Below, one piece after another: positions 23,368 through 35,106 of a DNA stretch of 64,000 nucleotides (its first letter is position 1; every line of letters begins with the position of its first letter). The notes under the pieces are model-generated. The model worked only from the letters and a program-made list of their open reading frames with translations. It was not told the origin of the DNA and made no database searches. Source of the DNA: Diploscapter coronatus (lineage: Eukaryota > Nematoda > Chromadorea > Rhabditida > Rhabditidae). The stretch covers positions 56,001,249 to 56,065,248 of the forward strand of contig OZ038423.1 of the NCBI GenBank assembly GCA_964036155.1, given 5' to 3'. The position numbers were made by a program, and so were the translations under genes.

Positions 23368-25229
23368 AATCCCCGTCAAAATTAGGTAAATCGAAAAAGC
23401 GACCGCAATCTTCCTATCATCTTTAGGCTCACTGTAATTCCCATCCCTTTTTCTGAAAAATAGCAGAGGAAAAGAAAAATGGTGGAAACTACAAAGAGTC
23501 ATTTCTTACCATCAAGTTGTGACAATCTTATAATGCGGTGTTTTTCGATTTACCCAAAATTACACTCATGGTAAGTGCCGTAAAGTTTCTAAAAAATTTT
23601 TTTTGGAAGATGCGCACTTTATGATATTTTAGAAAGTGTGTAACCTTTTGAAAATTGAAAGATTTGGAATTTCGTGAAAATTTCTAAAAGTGCACCCTCC
23701 AAGATCCATCATCTAGCACTCTTATTTATATCAATTCTCATGTATGATGCAGTTTTCAATTGTCCTTCAGGGGAAAAGTTCACCTTGAACTAACTGTATC
23801 AGATATGATTTATCTCATATCTCCACTCAGCGTAATTTTTATCATTTGATCACTCTAGGGTTTATCTTTTCAAATGCGTATATTTCACGTTGATTGTACA
23901 CGAATTGTGATAACGTTTATCTTATCATACATTTTTCGAATTTTTAAAATTTAATTCATTCATTTTTCGGTATTTGCTTCTTAGCCTATTTCTACCTGTG
24001 AAGTTAAGCAAGATTCTTGTCAAATTACAAAAACTGCCAGTACGGCTCTTTCCAACAACAAATCTTGTCCCGAATTTTTTCAGTATTACCCAAACATTTA
24101 TCCACAGACCTTTATCACAGCCTTTACTCGCGCCTTAGTCCGTTATGGGAAGCACTGAAGCTTTTCGAACTTCAGAAGAAACTTCGGAAGTTATTTTTTG
24201 AAGTTCGAAGAGCTTCAGCAATTTTTCTAGATCTCCTTCCAAACTTCTATCCGAGTGACTTTGATATGCATTTTGAAGATTTAAACTTGACGTCAAAATT
24301 CAGAAAGTTTTGATGTTAAGTATAAGCTTTCCTCATTTTTTACAGTAGCACTCCAATTCTCCTACGGGTTTTTCTCAGATCGATGATTTTTTCATGGCTT
24401 TATCCACTCAATGATATATCTCTTCGTTCTAAAAATATCCTCTTTTCGTTCATCTTTCAACCCACACAAACTCGGCATTCAAGAATCGTTCATAATTCTA
24501 GGCTTAGAGAAGATCAGCTTTTACATGGAGATTTTCATGAAAGTGCTCACTTTTTCAGTTTTTAACCCAAATTCTAGACACATTTTTAAATTGCAAAAAC
24601 CAGAGATTTATCGAATATAGAGATTTTTAATAAAGAAAAGATTATTTTTCTTCGAATTTGTATATGTTCGACTGCGTTGCAGTTTCTTTGGTGTTGCATT
24701 CACCGTGCAAATACCTTCGCCTTGGTTGGACTTGCTTTTCAAGCTTTAAGCTTTCAGATTGACCTATTTACAAATAGTTGACAATTTCGTAACTTCGTCC
24801 CTCCAAGAACATCATCTACATTTCCAGGTAAAAGAATCGGTTGTAGTGTGCTTTACAAAAAGTAGTCGGCAGTAGATTTGAGCCTTTCAATGAAAGGTGA
24901 TATGAGAAAAGGGAGAAGAGGGGAAAAGAAAAAGACCGGATGGGGCGGGGCAGAGTAAATTATATGCAGTCCACCCCTGCCTTTCCTTTGCATTCCTGAG
25001 CTAGGGTCTATTTTTTTTCGAGCTTTTCCTTTTCTCCCATAATTATATCCACTTTGGATGGTGGAACAAAGCGATTTTGTTTGATTTACTTTAGCTCGTT
25101 TTACGTGTTATTTGTTTGAATTGATACATAATGTTTCAAATTCGATTTTCCGTTTATATTTGAATTTTAGGGAAAACCGACATTCCGTGAATTTCTGAAG
25201 ACCGATCGAGAAGCATCCAGGAATCAGGA
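23368..25229. other. Intergenic region between ERG and SLC17 genes
   Basis: AT-rich sequence holding a hairpin at 24155-24218 and a probable 5' leader exon of the SLC17 gene, with acceptor TTTTAG near 25170 and start codon at 25230. The ORF at 24017-24313 shows no motif or splice context. Confidence 0.6.
24155..24218. repeat. Compact 20-bp-stem hairpin
   Basis: Arm 24155-24174 (ctgaagcttttcgaacttca) pairs with 24199-24218 over 20 bp with a single G-T-type mismatch, and the 24-nt loop contains its own small palindrome. The size and pairing resemble a small hairpin RNA precursor, but no conserved miRNA seed was recognised. It may equally be a terminator-like or chance palindrome. Confidence 0.5.
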
Positions 25230-28200
25230 ATGGAGACCAACATCGCGAAACCCAGTGAGTTCTAAAATTGAATTAAAAATTCGATAAATGTCCGATTTTC
25301 ACAATTCCCGTCTATTTTTGTGCGAGTTTCTGGAAATGACAGAGGCCTAGGCTATTTCCGAGTTAATTGAAATCCTTCTCGAAAGAAGAAGAAGGGGTTT
25401 GAGCGATGCTTATATTTTGACTGCTTTCCTTTAGATTTTCATATCTGCATTTTCAATCAAAACATGTCTTATTCTCTTGTAAAGCTTTATCATATTGCAT
25501 CAGAGTTGAGATTTTTAAAAGCTTACGTAGTTTCTGGACAAAAGTATAGAAAACGAGAGAAAAGTAGTCAACTTTCTAAGCTAACCGATTTCTAGACAAA
25601 TAGTATTTTGAAGAAAGGTGAACTTTCAAAATGGATGCATTTTCTAAAGTCGTATTACTTTTGCTATTGCATCAGGCTTCAAATATCTCTTTTCATCTTG
25701 TACCTGCCTTGCCCTTTTCTTCTTTTTTTCAAAACCTCGTGGCAGGTTGAGTTCGTTTTTCTGACGTCAGAGCCTGAAAGCAGTATGAAAAGCCACGTGC
25801 TAAAAGACTCGTTCAAAATCCGAAATCATCGATATTTCAATGGGGCTTATTTTAAAACAAACAGCTCATCCTATTCTTTTCAATCATTCATTCAGTTTTC
25901 CCCGCTCATCATCAATTTCGGATATTTTTTAGTCTATTTGACCTCTTGATTCTCAAGAGTTTTGATAAGATTGATGATATCGATATATGGGAAACAGCTT
26001 GTGATAAATGCATAGCTATTGAAGATAGACGGAGTGTAAAGTAGAATAAAACATAAGACGCGATTCTAGAAACCAAAGTCAAAAGAAATAATCACATAAT
26101 AAAAATAAAAACGAACTTTATTCGTGCTAATCATTTTTACTTCCAATTATATGACATTAAAAAGAAAATGAAAAGTAAAAAATAATGATTTTGCAGAAAT
26201 GGTGCCCTCGACCCGATTCGGTCTCGCATTTGTGATGTTCTTCGGATGTCTGTTCTCCTATGCGATGCGCACGAACATGTCGATGGCCATCGTCTGCATG
26301 GTCGCTCCGGACAATTCGACTGACTCCAACAAAACATCCAAGTGTGTATCCGCTTCCAGTCTGGACAAGGATGAGAATGAGAAACCGGCGGTGGGAATTT
26401 GAAAATTTTATATTTTTGCTAAGATTTTTGCTATTTTTGTTTTATTGTTTTAAATTAATTTTCAGATGATAGGCGAATTCCATTGGTCCAAAGATATGCA
26501 AGGCGTCATCTTGGGATCCTTTTTCTACGGATACATTTTCAGTCAGGTAGAAATTCTAAATTTATCGTCCTTGAAAAATTTCGATAACAAAAAGATGTAC
26601 CACAAACGAAAATGAAGAAAAGCTCCAGTACCCTTATAATTTCAGATCCTCGGAGGCTATTTGGCTAGTAATTTCGGTGGGAAGCGAGTTATCCTGGCCA
26701 CGATTTTGGGCTCTTCCATTTTGACTCTCGTCAACCCCGTCGCGGCCTACACTCATGTCTATGTTCTCGTCGCGCTAAGAGCTCTCATCGGATTTCTTCA
26801 GGTTTTTCGAACGTTATTTTCAACAATTACGGCTAAATTCAGGGCGCCACTTTCCCTGCTATGCACACGATGTGGAGCGTGTGGGGACCGCCCAGCGAAA
26901 TCTCGGTTCTAACGGCAATCACCTATGCGGGTATTCTAATTTCAAATTTTTACCCGTAAACCTGAATTATAAAGTTTGCACCTGAATCCAAATTTTAATT
27001 TTAGGAGCCCAGATCGGAAATGTAGTCGTGTTACCATTGGCTGGATTCCTCTGTGAAAATCTGGGATGGGCGAGTATCTTCTACGTGATTGGTGCGAAAT
27101 TTTCATATTTCTTTAAAAATGATGTATTTTACAGTTTTTTTTTTGAAGATTTTGAATTATTCAACCTTTTCCAGGAGTTGGCGGAATCATCTGGTGCGCA
27201 GTGTGGGCGTATTTCGTCTCGGACAGTCCTTCGACCCACAAGAGAATTTCCACCAAGGAACGAGAGTACATCGTCAAATCGTGCGAGGCGTCCATGGGAG
27301 CACATTCTGGAAAGGTGTGTGATATAAGAGATAAAAGAAGGATGAATTTTGTAAAAAAAATTTAAAAAGTGCGAATTTTGCAAAAGAGATAAAAATTAGA
27401 TGAATTTTTTATTAAAAATAATTAGACTTTATACAATTTTTAAGAGAGATAAACGTTGCAAATTTAAAAAAAAAAAACTTTCAGCCCCGAGCCACGCCCT
27501 GGGTCTCGATTCTGACTTCGCTCCCGATTTGGGCCTGCTGGTTCGGCCACTTTGCCGGCGATTGGGCCGCTTACACCATGGCTCTGTCCCTTCCATCGTT
27601 CTTGAAGGATGTCTTGGGACTTGAGCTTTCTTCGGTACTCTTTTAATCATAAAAGCTCTTAAAATATTTGTTTTTTTCCTGAAATAATTATTATTAAAAG
27701 AACTTTCTTTATAAAATTTTAGAAAGCATTTGTTTTTCAGTTAGGCGCTCTGGCTTCCATCCCCTATGTGGCTTACTTCGTCGCGATCAATTTGGCTGGA
27801 TTCGCTGCGGACAAAATCCGATCCAAGAATATTCTATCGACGGTCAACACGAGACGGGCTGCTATGATCATTGGTATTTTTCTTGAATTTATATCATTTT
27901 TTAATTTAATCCAATTTTCTGTTTTAGTTGGTATTTTTATAGGAAATTTATTAGCTTAAATTTTTCTAAAGAAAGCTAAAATTTCTGTTTATGAGGCAAA
28001 TCAAATTTTTATCTTTTGCAAAAGAAGAAAATTATTTTCAGCCCTGATTGGCCAAGCGATTTTCCTGATCCTCGCCTCTTTCTGCCAGTGCGGCCAAGAC
28101 ATGCTCGTCATTGTACTCATCACGATTGCAATGTTCCTGTCCGGATTCCAATATGCTGGTATTTTATGCCTTTAGAAACAGTAAAGATCAAACCATTAAG

Positions 28201-28743
28201 CTACAATAGAAAATGTTTTCCTAGTAAGAGTTTACAGAAAACCCTGAATTTCAAGTACTTTCGCCTATAAATCAAAAGCTGCAGTAGAAAAAAAACTGTT
28301 CTTTAAATTTCTTTCTAAACATTTCTCTCTATATTTCTCCAATTTCCAGGTTTCGTCGTGAATTACCTTGACGTCGCTCCTCCTTTCTCGGGAACTGTGA
28401 TGGGGATTGGAAACACGATTTCTTCCCTGGCAGGTTTCCTGTCGCCTTATGTTACTGCTCAGATCGTTCGGGAGGTGAGGAGTTTTTGTTTATTTCCAAA
28501 AAAAAAGAATCATAAAAATGAGGGAACTGGTAAAATTAGGTTGTTTTTCAAAAATTTTAATTCTAGGGTGTCCAATCGGAATGGCAAATCGTGTTCTTCA
28601 TTTCCGGCGGGATTTTGGTGATCGGCGCCCTGGTTTTCTCGATCTTTGCCTCCGGCAGCGTGCAGGAGTGGGCAAAGTCCGAACCGACCGCTTTGGGCAC
28701 TGAAATGGCACCGCTAAAGTCGAAAGAAGAAGCTAATGCTTGA
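25230..28743 (+). CDS. SLC17-family anion transporter (sialin / Na+-phosphate-cotransporter-like)
   Basis: Major-facilitator-superfamily carrier of the SLC17 group, which moves organic anions (sialic acid, glutamate, urate) or phosphate across vesicular, lysosomal or plasma membranes. The model has 12 exons and 490 aa: 25230-25254, 26197-26390, 26466-26546, 26646-26801, 26843-26930, 27005-27091, 27175-27314, 27485-27634, 27741-27873, 28042-28158, 28350-28474, 28567-28743. Family hallmarks: the first helix with [12 protein letters not shown], a glycosylatable loop (NST, NKT), [31 protein letters not shown] between helices, WGPPSE, and about 12 hydrophobic segments. The first exon supplies METNIAKP, joined across a 942-nt intron to KMVPSTRFG; translation could alternatively start at the internal Met. 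It is closer to the sialin/Na-Pi-like members than to EAT-4-type vesicular glutamate transporters, judging by the short N-terminus. The exact substrate cannot be read from sequence. Confidence 0.9.
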
Positions 28744-29448
28744 ACCCTGAAAAAAAGATAGGGGAATAGGAAATCAAGAAGTTAATTCGAGACATTTTAT
28801 TTTTTGTTTCTTCTCTTTTCTATGATATTTCTTTGGGAATGAGAAAAAAGGTTGAAATTCAGAATTTAGTTTTCTGGCTCTTTTTCTAGACAATTTATTC
28901 CATTGAAATAATCTTGAAATAGAAGAAATAAGATTTAAACATGCTCTATATCTAAATTTTCTAAAGATGCTGGTTGATATTAGATGACTACGCTGAGCTT
29001 TACTTCAATTTTTGAACTGTTACTTTTCTAACCTTAAGCCGATATTTATTGTTTTCACATCTAGATTTTCCATTTATTCTAAATTATTATTGAGATTTTC
29101 GAGAATCAAAAAGTATGATGAATTTGTCTTATTAGTGTACTGAAAATGTGCAAGCTATTTTTTTCGTTTTTTATATTATCAGGGGTTTCTATTGTGCTCT
29201 AGAACTTCATCTCCAATTGCAATTTTCTATGCCATTTATCTAGGCTTTTCCTGATTTCTTAACCAGTTTGGGGCAATTTAAGATTCTAGCAACTTATCCA
29301 ATTTAGTTTTTTCCGTGATTCAAAAATTAAAGATTAGCAAAAATCAATTTGTACTGTAGTTTTAAAATTAGAATTCGCATTTTCATGGTTTTGCAAATGT
29401 AGTCTGGAGTGAATTTGTGCCTCATTACTGCCTTTATTAGTTTGGGAG
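28744..29448. other. Intergenic spacer
   Basis: AT-rich, with no exon or motif seen. It should contain the 3' UTR of the SLC17 gene and the promoter or leader of the next gene. A TATTAG acceptor-like site lies at 29435-29440, just before the next start codon, and could take a spliced leader. Confidence 0.5.
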
Positions 29449-31518
29449 ATGATCCGTAATGGTACGTGGCGACGAAAAAGTATCTACCCCTCGTGTTCCG
29501 CACATGGAATTCTTGAAAAATTCACGGAGTTCATCAACTTGAGTTTGGAAAGTTCGCTTATTTTCAAGAAAAACGAATGAACTTCACATATTCAACTTAG
29601 GAGCTTCATGAATTTTCCTGGAAGTTCGAATTTCACGACGTCATGACGTCATAGCGTCATCATATGAAATAGCGCTGTGACGCTATTTTTGATGACGTCA
29701 TTTTCACGCTTCTCACAAAAATTCACTGGCACTGAGTTCAGCGAAAGACAAGGACCGTCTGGAGTTTCACATTAAGGGCTTGCCCTCGGTGAACGTGACG
29801 AGGGGATTCTACGATGGATACATATCTTACATTCGGGTATGTCAATAAGTTCACCCTTTTCTGGAAGGAGGTGAATTATAAAATACGGGCGAATCGTATA
29901 AAATTCGAAATTGGAGGACTGGCAACAGCTCTCGCTGACCAAGGATCCGGCCGCACTGCTCGCCATGGCCGCTGGCCTATCCCTGCAAAAGACAAACCCC
30001 CTACTCTCCGTCGATAAAGGTGGATGCAGAATATATAAAAAAAATTTTTTGCAAAAGTCGTTAAAATACAATTTTTTAATCGAAAAACTACAGAAAGAAA
30101 ATAGGGTGAGGAATGCAAAAAGGTTTTTTTTCTGAAAATGAACATTTTCCCAGATCAACTCGTCATGTTCTCGCTGGCCGAAAAGGACAAGAAGTCCCTG
30201 GTGCGCGGTATCGTCGAAGAGCGCAGATCGGCTACCATTGCTGCGGTAAAAAACGTCGAAAAATTTGTCGAATCTTCCCCCATTTTCATTTAAAAGTGCG
30301 CTCCTTTTTCAGGTATATCTGATTGACTACGGTTTCCGGATGAACGTCAACATTCGCCTGCTCAGCCATCTGCCCAACGCGTTCAGAAATATGTCTCGTG
30401 AGAAAAAAATTCGAAAATTGATGGGTTTTCCAAATTTTCGCTCCTAAAAATTCTCTCATTTGTAAACATTTTAAATTTCAGCTCTCTCGTTCCCGATCAC
30501 GCTCACGGACGCCGACCGAATACCGCCAATGCATCCGTCCGCATTCGAAGACCTGCGCTTCGTCAGAGTGACAGCGAAAGTTTGTGGGTTTTCAAAAATT
30601 GTAATTTTTTTTAAAGAAAACACCTTCAAAACAATAAAAAGGGCAGAGAGGGACTTTTATAAGTTTGTATGAAGAAAGCAATTGCAGCCGGCGCTGGAAA
30701 CAACGAGTTCCTAGTGAAAAGCCTGACGGCATTCACTCAGTCCACACACGAAGGCATCGATATGCAGGTGCAAAGTTTAAGCAAATTTGGGGGTAAACTT
30801 GAGATTCAGGTTTAAAAAATAATCTTGGGACTAAATTCGAGGTCGAGTTTAAAAAATTATTTTTAGGAGGCGGTAAAATTGGGCACTCGGCTGGAACGAA
30901 TGATGCTCTCCGTGGATGCGGTGAGAGGCACCACCGCTGCCGAGTTCGGCGAAATCGAGAATGAAGAGGGTAGAAGTGGAGTTTTTCCCTGAAAAACAAT
31001 GAATTTTTCGGATAAACACAGGAAGAATCGACAGTTCATTTCTTACTTTAACAGACACTTGTTTAAAGTTTAATATTTTGATAGATCATAGAAGGTGCTA
31101 CAATAAAAAATAGCAGAACTGCGCCACCGCAGCGTGGCCGGACTGTCGGCGGGGTGGGCGATCTCGTTTCTCATCATGCTGCTCATCGTTCTCGTCTGCT
31201 TCCTCGTCTGGTCAATGATGGAGGCTGTCGACAGGCGTACCGTTGAGGGGCAACAACAGCAGGTAAAAATAGACTTTTCAAGAAATTGCAAAAATAAATC
31301 ATTTAAAATTTTTTCGAAGGATTCGAAGAAAAAATTTATAATGAAAAAGAGGATTATTTGATTCTAGCTGAGAATTTTGGAAGATTATTGATTTTTTTTT
31401 ACTAAAATAATAAAATATCAAATTGTAGAGGGACAGAGAAGTCGCCAGACAAGAACCCGCAGTTCGCAGACCCCCGTCACAAGACGTAAGGACTCATGAA
31501 TTCGTCTATGAAAGGTGA
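29449..31518 (+). CDS. Tudor-like domain protein with C-terminal membrane anchor
   Basis: The model has ten exons and 303 aa: 29449-29461, 29742-29836, 29917-30019, 30154-30245, 30313-30397, 30482-30583, 30688-30767, 30867-30969, 31114-31262, 31429-31518. All phases agree. Residues about 65-130 resemble a Tudor domain: MFSLAEKD, then VRGIVEE, then VYLIDYGFRMNV, then LPNAFRNM, matching the usual pattern of a hydrophobic strand, xYxxDYG and a following LP..F. A helical stretch follows, then one strongly hydrophobic segment at about 235-257 (AISFLIMLLIVLVCFLVWSM) and a basic/Gln-rich tail. There is no signal peptide, so a single-pass anchor near the C-terminus is inferred, with about 45 residues after it. 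Tudor domains bind methyl-arginine or scaffold RNA granules, and a membrane anchor would tether such a function. The aromatic cage is not fully evident. I do not recognise an orthologue. The exon 3 acceptor (TTGGAG) is atypical. Confidence 0.75.
29462..29741 (+). promoter_or_regulatory. Intron with paired CRE-like palindromes
   Basis: Intron 1 of the Tudor-like gene contains two perfect TGACGTCA octamers (29644-29651 and 29693-29700) around an inverted repeat (atagcgtca / tgacgctat). TGACGTCA is the consensus for CREB/ATF bZIP factors. The earlier part of the intron (about 29511-29632) also folds imperfectly on itself. A regulatory role is inferred only from the motif. Confidence 0.35.
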
Positions 31519-31668
31519 GAAGATCAGTTTCCTCCCATATTCTTGTATCTGGGAAAGTCAACCTAGAAAGATTAATTAAGAGTCATTCCATGAATAACTA
31601 ACAGCTCAAAGGGAGTCCGGACAATTGTCAGTCTCTTGAATCCGAACCAAACCCATTTGGGTGATATA

Positions 31669-32808
31669 CAATACCTGACAAAAGTTTGGAATATTCCGAA
31701 AAAGTTGGATAACTAGTGAAAGAATGGACGAATTGAATTGCCCTTTGGCATACCAATACCTCTGGCGATAAGCAATAATTATGTAGAAAAAATATGTAGG
31801 TATCACGATTACAGTTAAAAACCGAACAACTTTACCATTTTCAAAGGGACAAAAGTTTGGAATATTTTGCATAGTAGTTTTAAAAGATTTTCTATGCGGG
31901 TGATACCCGAAGGTATCGGGTCCAAAAATTTATCACGAGTTTCCATGGATATGTACTTGATATGTGCCAAGTTTCATAATTATTGAATTCAAGATTATGG
32001 AATTATTAATTTTTTTCGGAGACCCTCCTTAACTATAGAAAATAGCAGTAATTGAGGTGTTGTCATCTGAAGACGTGGCGCCATGAGACATCAGATGAAG
32101 TAATCGAGAAAAGGGTTAAAGGAATAAATTGTCTAATATTTTCTGCGTTTTTAGCTTAGAAATTTATAAGGATATAAAAATTATCTGAAAAGTGTCAGAA
32201 GAATGAAATAGTTTTCGATTGAAATTAGCCCTTTTCCTATATAAATTTGGGATATTTTGCAAAAATGTTATTCAACCATCCATAACTTTCTGATAAGAGG
32301 CGATTGAGAAGTAAATATTAAGGTAAGATACTCAGAAAATATCAGACAATTCATTCCTTTAACCCTTTTCTCGATTACTTCATCTGATGTCTCATGGCGC
32401 CACGTCTTCAGATGACAACACCTCAATTACTGCTATTTTCTATAGTTAAGGAGGGTCTCCGAAAAAATTAATAATTCCATAATCTTGAATTCAATAATTA
32501 TGAAACTTGGCACATATCAAGTACATATCCATGGAAACTCGTGATAAATTTTTGGACCCGATACCTTCGGGTATCACCCGCATAGAAAATCTTTTAAAAC
32601 TACTATGCAAAATATTCCAAACTTTTGTCCCTTTGAAAATGGTAAAGTTGTTCGGTTTTTAACTGTAATCGTGATACCTACATATTTTTTCTACATAATT
32701 ATTGCTTATCGCCAGAGGTATTGGTATGCCAAAGGGCAATTCAATTCGTCCATTCTTTCACTAGTTATCCAACTTTTTCGGAATATTCCAAACTTTTGTC
32801 AGGTATTG
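31669..32808. mobile_element. Foldback DNA transposon (Tc1/mariner-type ends), 1140 bp
   Basis: The element begins CAATACCTGACAAAAGTTTG and ends with its reverse complement, and is flanked on both sides by TA (31667-31668 and 32809-32810), the Tc1/mariner target duplication. The arms, 31669-32144 and 32334-32808, are about 475 bp each and nearly identical; the same 69-residue open frame appears in both orientations. A 189-bp unique spacer separates them. There is no transposase, so it is non-autonomous. High arm identity suggests recent insertion or arm homogenisation. It sits 150 bp past the stop codon of the Tudor-like gene. Confidence 0.9.
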
Positions 32809-33280
32809 TATCATGAACTCATATGGTAATATGGTAAAGTGGTAGCAGGTACTCTAGGAAACATGAAGTATTGCCCTTCAACTACTATATCCCGAAAAGA
32901 TTTTTCGCTTTTTCCGGAATAACACTTCAGAGTGGATATTTTCGAAGGGTGTGTTAACATAAGTTGATCAGCTTTCGATATGCTATCAATTATTTATTGT
33001 TTTTCTTGAGTTTATTCGATCGCATTTAAAACAAAATGAAATTTTCTGGTAATGACATTGTCGCAAATAATGAGGAGTAAATGACAGGATCAGGGCTGTT
33101 TGAAGTTCGGAAAAAAATCGAACTTGAACTGAACTTCCTTTATTTCAGTCGCAATTTTTCAGTGTCTTTATTGGATGTCTTCGAGAGTTGTTTGTATCAT
33201 GTGCATTGAAATTAAATTATTATTTCACATTTTATTGAATAAAATTTCTATATGAAATCTGGGATTATTATAGCCAAGCT
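32809..33280. other. Intergenic sequence downstream of the foldback element
   Basis: AT-rich, with no exon or motif recognised. It lies between the element and the 3' end of the minus-strand F-box/kelch gene. Confidence 0.5.
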
Positions 33281-34522
33281 TTATTTTATGTTAATTTTTC
33301 CGACTTCATGCCATTTATTCGTTTGTGGATCGTATTCCTCGATGGAATTGCAAAAATGTTCATCAATTCTGAAATTCAAGTTAGCAAATATTTCGTATAA
33401 AGATATGCAAAATCTCAACTCACCCTCCGATTGCATATAATTTCCCGTTAGCGACAATGAGCGAATGATTCAATCTTGCATAATTCATATCAGCGATTCG
33501 AGAAATTCGATTGCCAACTGGAGCTGAGGGGTCGAAACACAGACAGAATTTCATTGAATTAAAATTACTAAATATATAATGATGCATTATTTATCATACA
33601 AAATTAACGACTTCAATCCTCCAGTTATGTAAATTCTTCCATTTAGCGATGCAATTCCGAAAGAAGTTAGTCTTTCTAGAATCTTTCCAATTTCAATCCA
33701 TTCCCGTTCATCGTCTGATAATCGGTATATTTTTCGACTATTCCATTCATCAATAACTGAATATCCATAATTACAATAATGAATATGCTATAGTGTGACC
33801 GTATAAAATTCCATCGCATGTTATTGTTCGAGCACGACTAATTGGAAGAGGAAAATCAGTTCCTGTTTGCCATTGTTCATCTATTAAAACCTGAATAAAT
33901 TATTTCATGGACTTTCATTCGATCTTCTTACATCAACGCGATTATTATAGTCCCCACCCAAATAATACAATTTTCCTTTCAAATAAGCCACAGATGCATA
34001 TTCACGCCATTCAGGAGGATTTGGATCTGTAAAATTCTTTGAATCGATCATTCATGGATTTCTTGATAAGACCTCTTGAAATTTGTCGAGTGTTCACGTC
34101 GAAACTTTCTAACGATCTATTTATGTCGTCAATTGCAAAAATCTAAAATTTTAAAAATTGGTAATGCCAAATAAACTAATCTACTTTATCTTTTGTAGTT
34201 ACTACTTCATATGGTCGTAAATAATTAGTAAAGTTCGTAATCTGCTTAACAGAATTAGTATGCGAATTGAACAGACAAATTCTTCCTTCGCTAACATCGT
34301 CGTTGTTATAAGGCACTAAATACTAGAATTAATTTTCGCTCACACAAGAAATATTTTCATACGATAGAATAAAATTCTCCCCCCGAGCACGAGCACTATC
34401 GGCAGATATTTCTTGATTATTTTCATCATCCGTTTATTAGTCCAGGCCAATTGTCCCAGGTCTTTGGATTCGGGATATTCGCAGATCAACAATATAATTT
34501 CGACTGGTAAATTGGCCAGCAT
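33281..34522 (-). CDS. F-box/kelch-repeat protein
   Basis: The model has eight exons and 311 aa on the minus strand (+ coordinates, 5' to 3'): 34522-34363, 34315-34185, 34142-34073, 34026-33932, 33890-33800, 33756-33600, 33567-33424, 33368-33281. The N-terminus MLANLPVEIILLICEYPESK matches an F-box (LP.E....I....). It is followed by at least four kelch-type repeats, seen as alternating LYYLGGDY, IYITGG, LYAIGG and conserved Trp positions (PPEWREY, NKWHEV). F-box/kelch proteins act as substrate receptors in SCF ubiquitin ligases, the F-box binding Skp1 and the kelch blades binding target. The start is the first Met before the F-box, but the frame stays open into the assembly gap 30 bp upstream, so more N-terminal sequence is possible. 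Codons are more AT-rich than in neighbours. A partial paralogue lies at the window end. Confidence 0.8.
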
Positions 34523-34552
34523 CTTTGTTAAGTGTTTGTTAAGAGACCTAAA

Positions 34553-34752
34553 NNNNNNNNNNNNNNNNNNNNNNNNNNNNNNNNNNNNNNNNNNNNNNNN
34601 NNNNNNNNNNNNNNNNNNNNNNNNNNNNNNNNNNNNNNNNNNNNNNNNNNNNNNNNNNNNNNNNNNNNNNNNNNNNNNNNNNNNNNNNNNNNNNNNNNNN
34701 NNNNNNNNNNNNNNNNNNNNNNNNNNNNNNNNNNNNNNNNNNNNNNNNNNNN
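34553..34752. other. Assembly gap (200 N)
   Basis: Exactly 200 unknown bases just upstream of the F-box/kelch start. The round number suggests a scaffold gap of unknown true size, and 5' sequence of that gene may be missing. Confidence 0.98.
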
Positions 34753-35106
34753 GAATTTGGTCTCTCAAAACCGAAGTTTTAAAGATCATCCCTAGAAACC
34801 TTGTTATTTTACGATTTATGCAAATCCCAGGCATTTATTACGACTTTCACTGTTTCAAGCTTCTCCCAGGAAAGGAAGAAAAAGTCATCGAGCTCAATTA
34901 GCCATAAGGAGAATTACTAAATGCCGCCCAACTTGACTATGTCCCTGCCGTATCCTAACTCCTCCAACTCCCTTGCCCTTCCCCGATTTCCTTTCATCCG
35001 GTTTCCCCTCCCCCCTTTTATAGTCATCCTCTGGCATTTCCACTCCCACTTTACTACCTGCCATATTTTTATCCTGCCTTCACTTTCATTTAGAATATAT
35101 TCTAAG

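Noticed and set aside
31606..31872. ORF repeated at 32605-32829 on the other strand, suggesting a duplicated gene
   Set aside because: Both copies lie in the inverted arms of the foldback transposon; the open frame is a by-product of arm identity.
33757..33799. Apparent frameshift in the F-box/kelch gene
   Set aside because: A 43-nt intron (GTCACA...TTCAG) at this position restores frame and matches the intron position of the paralogue.
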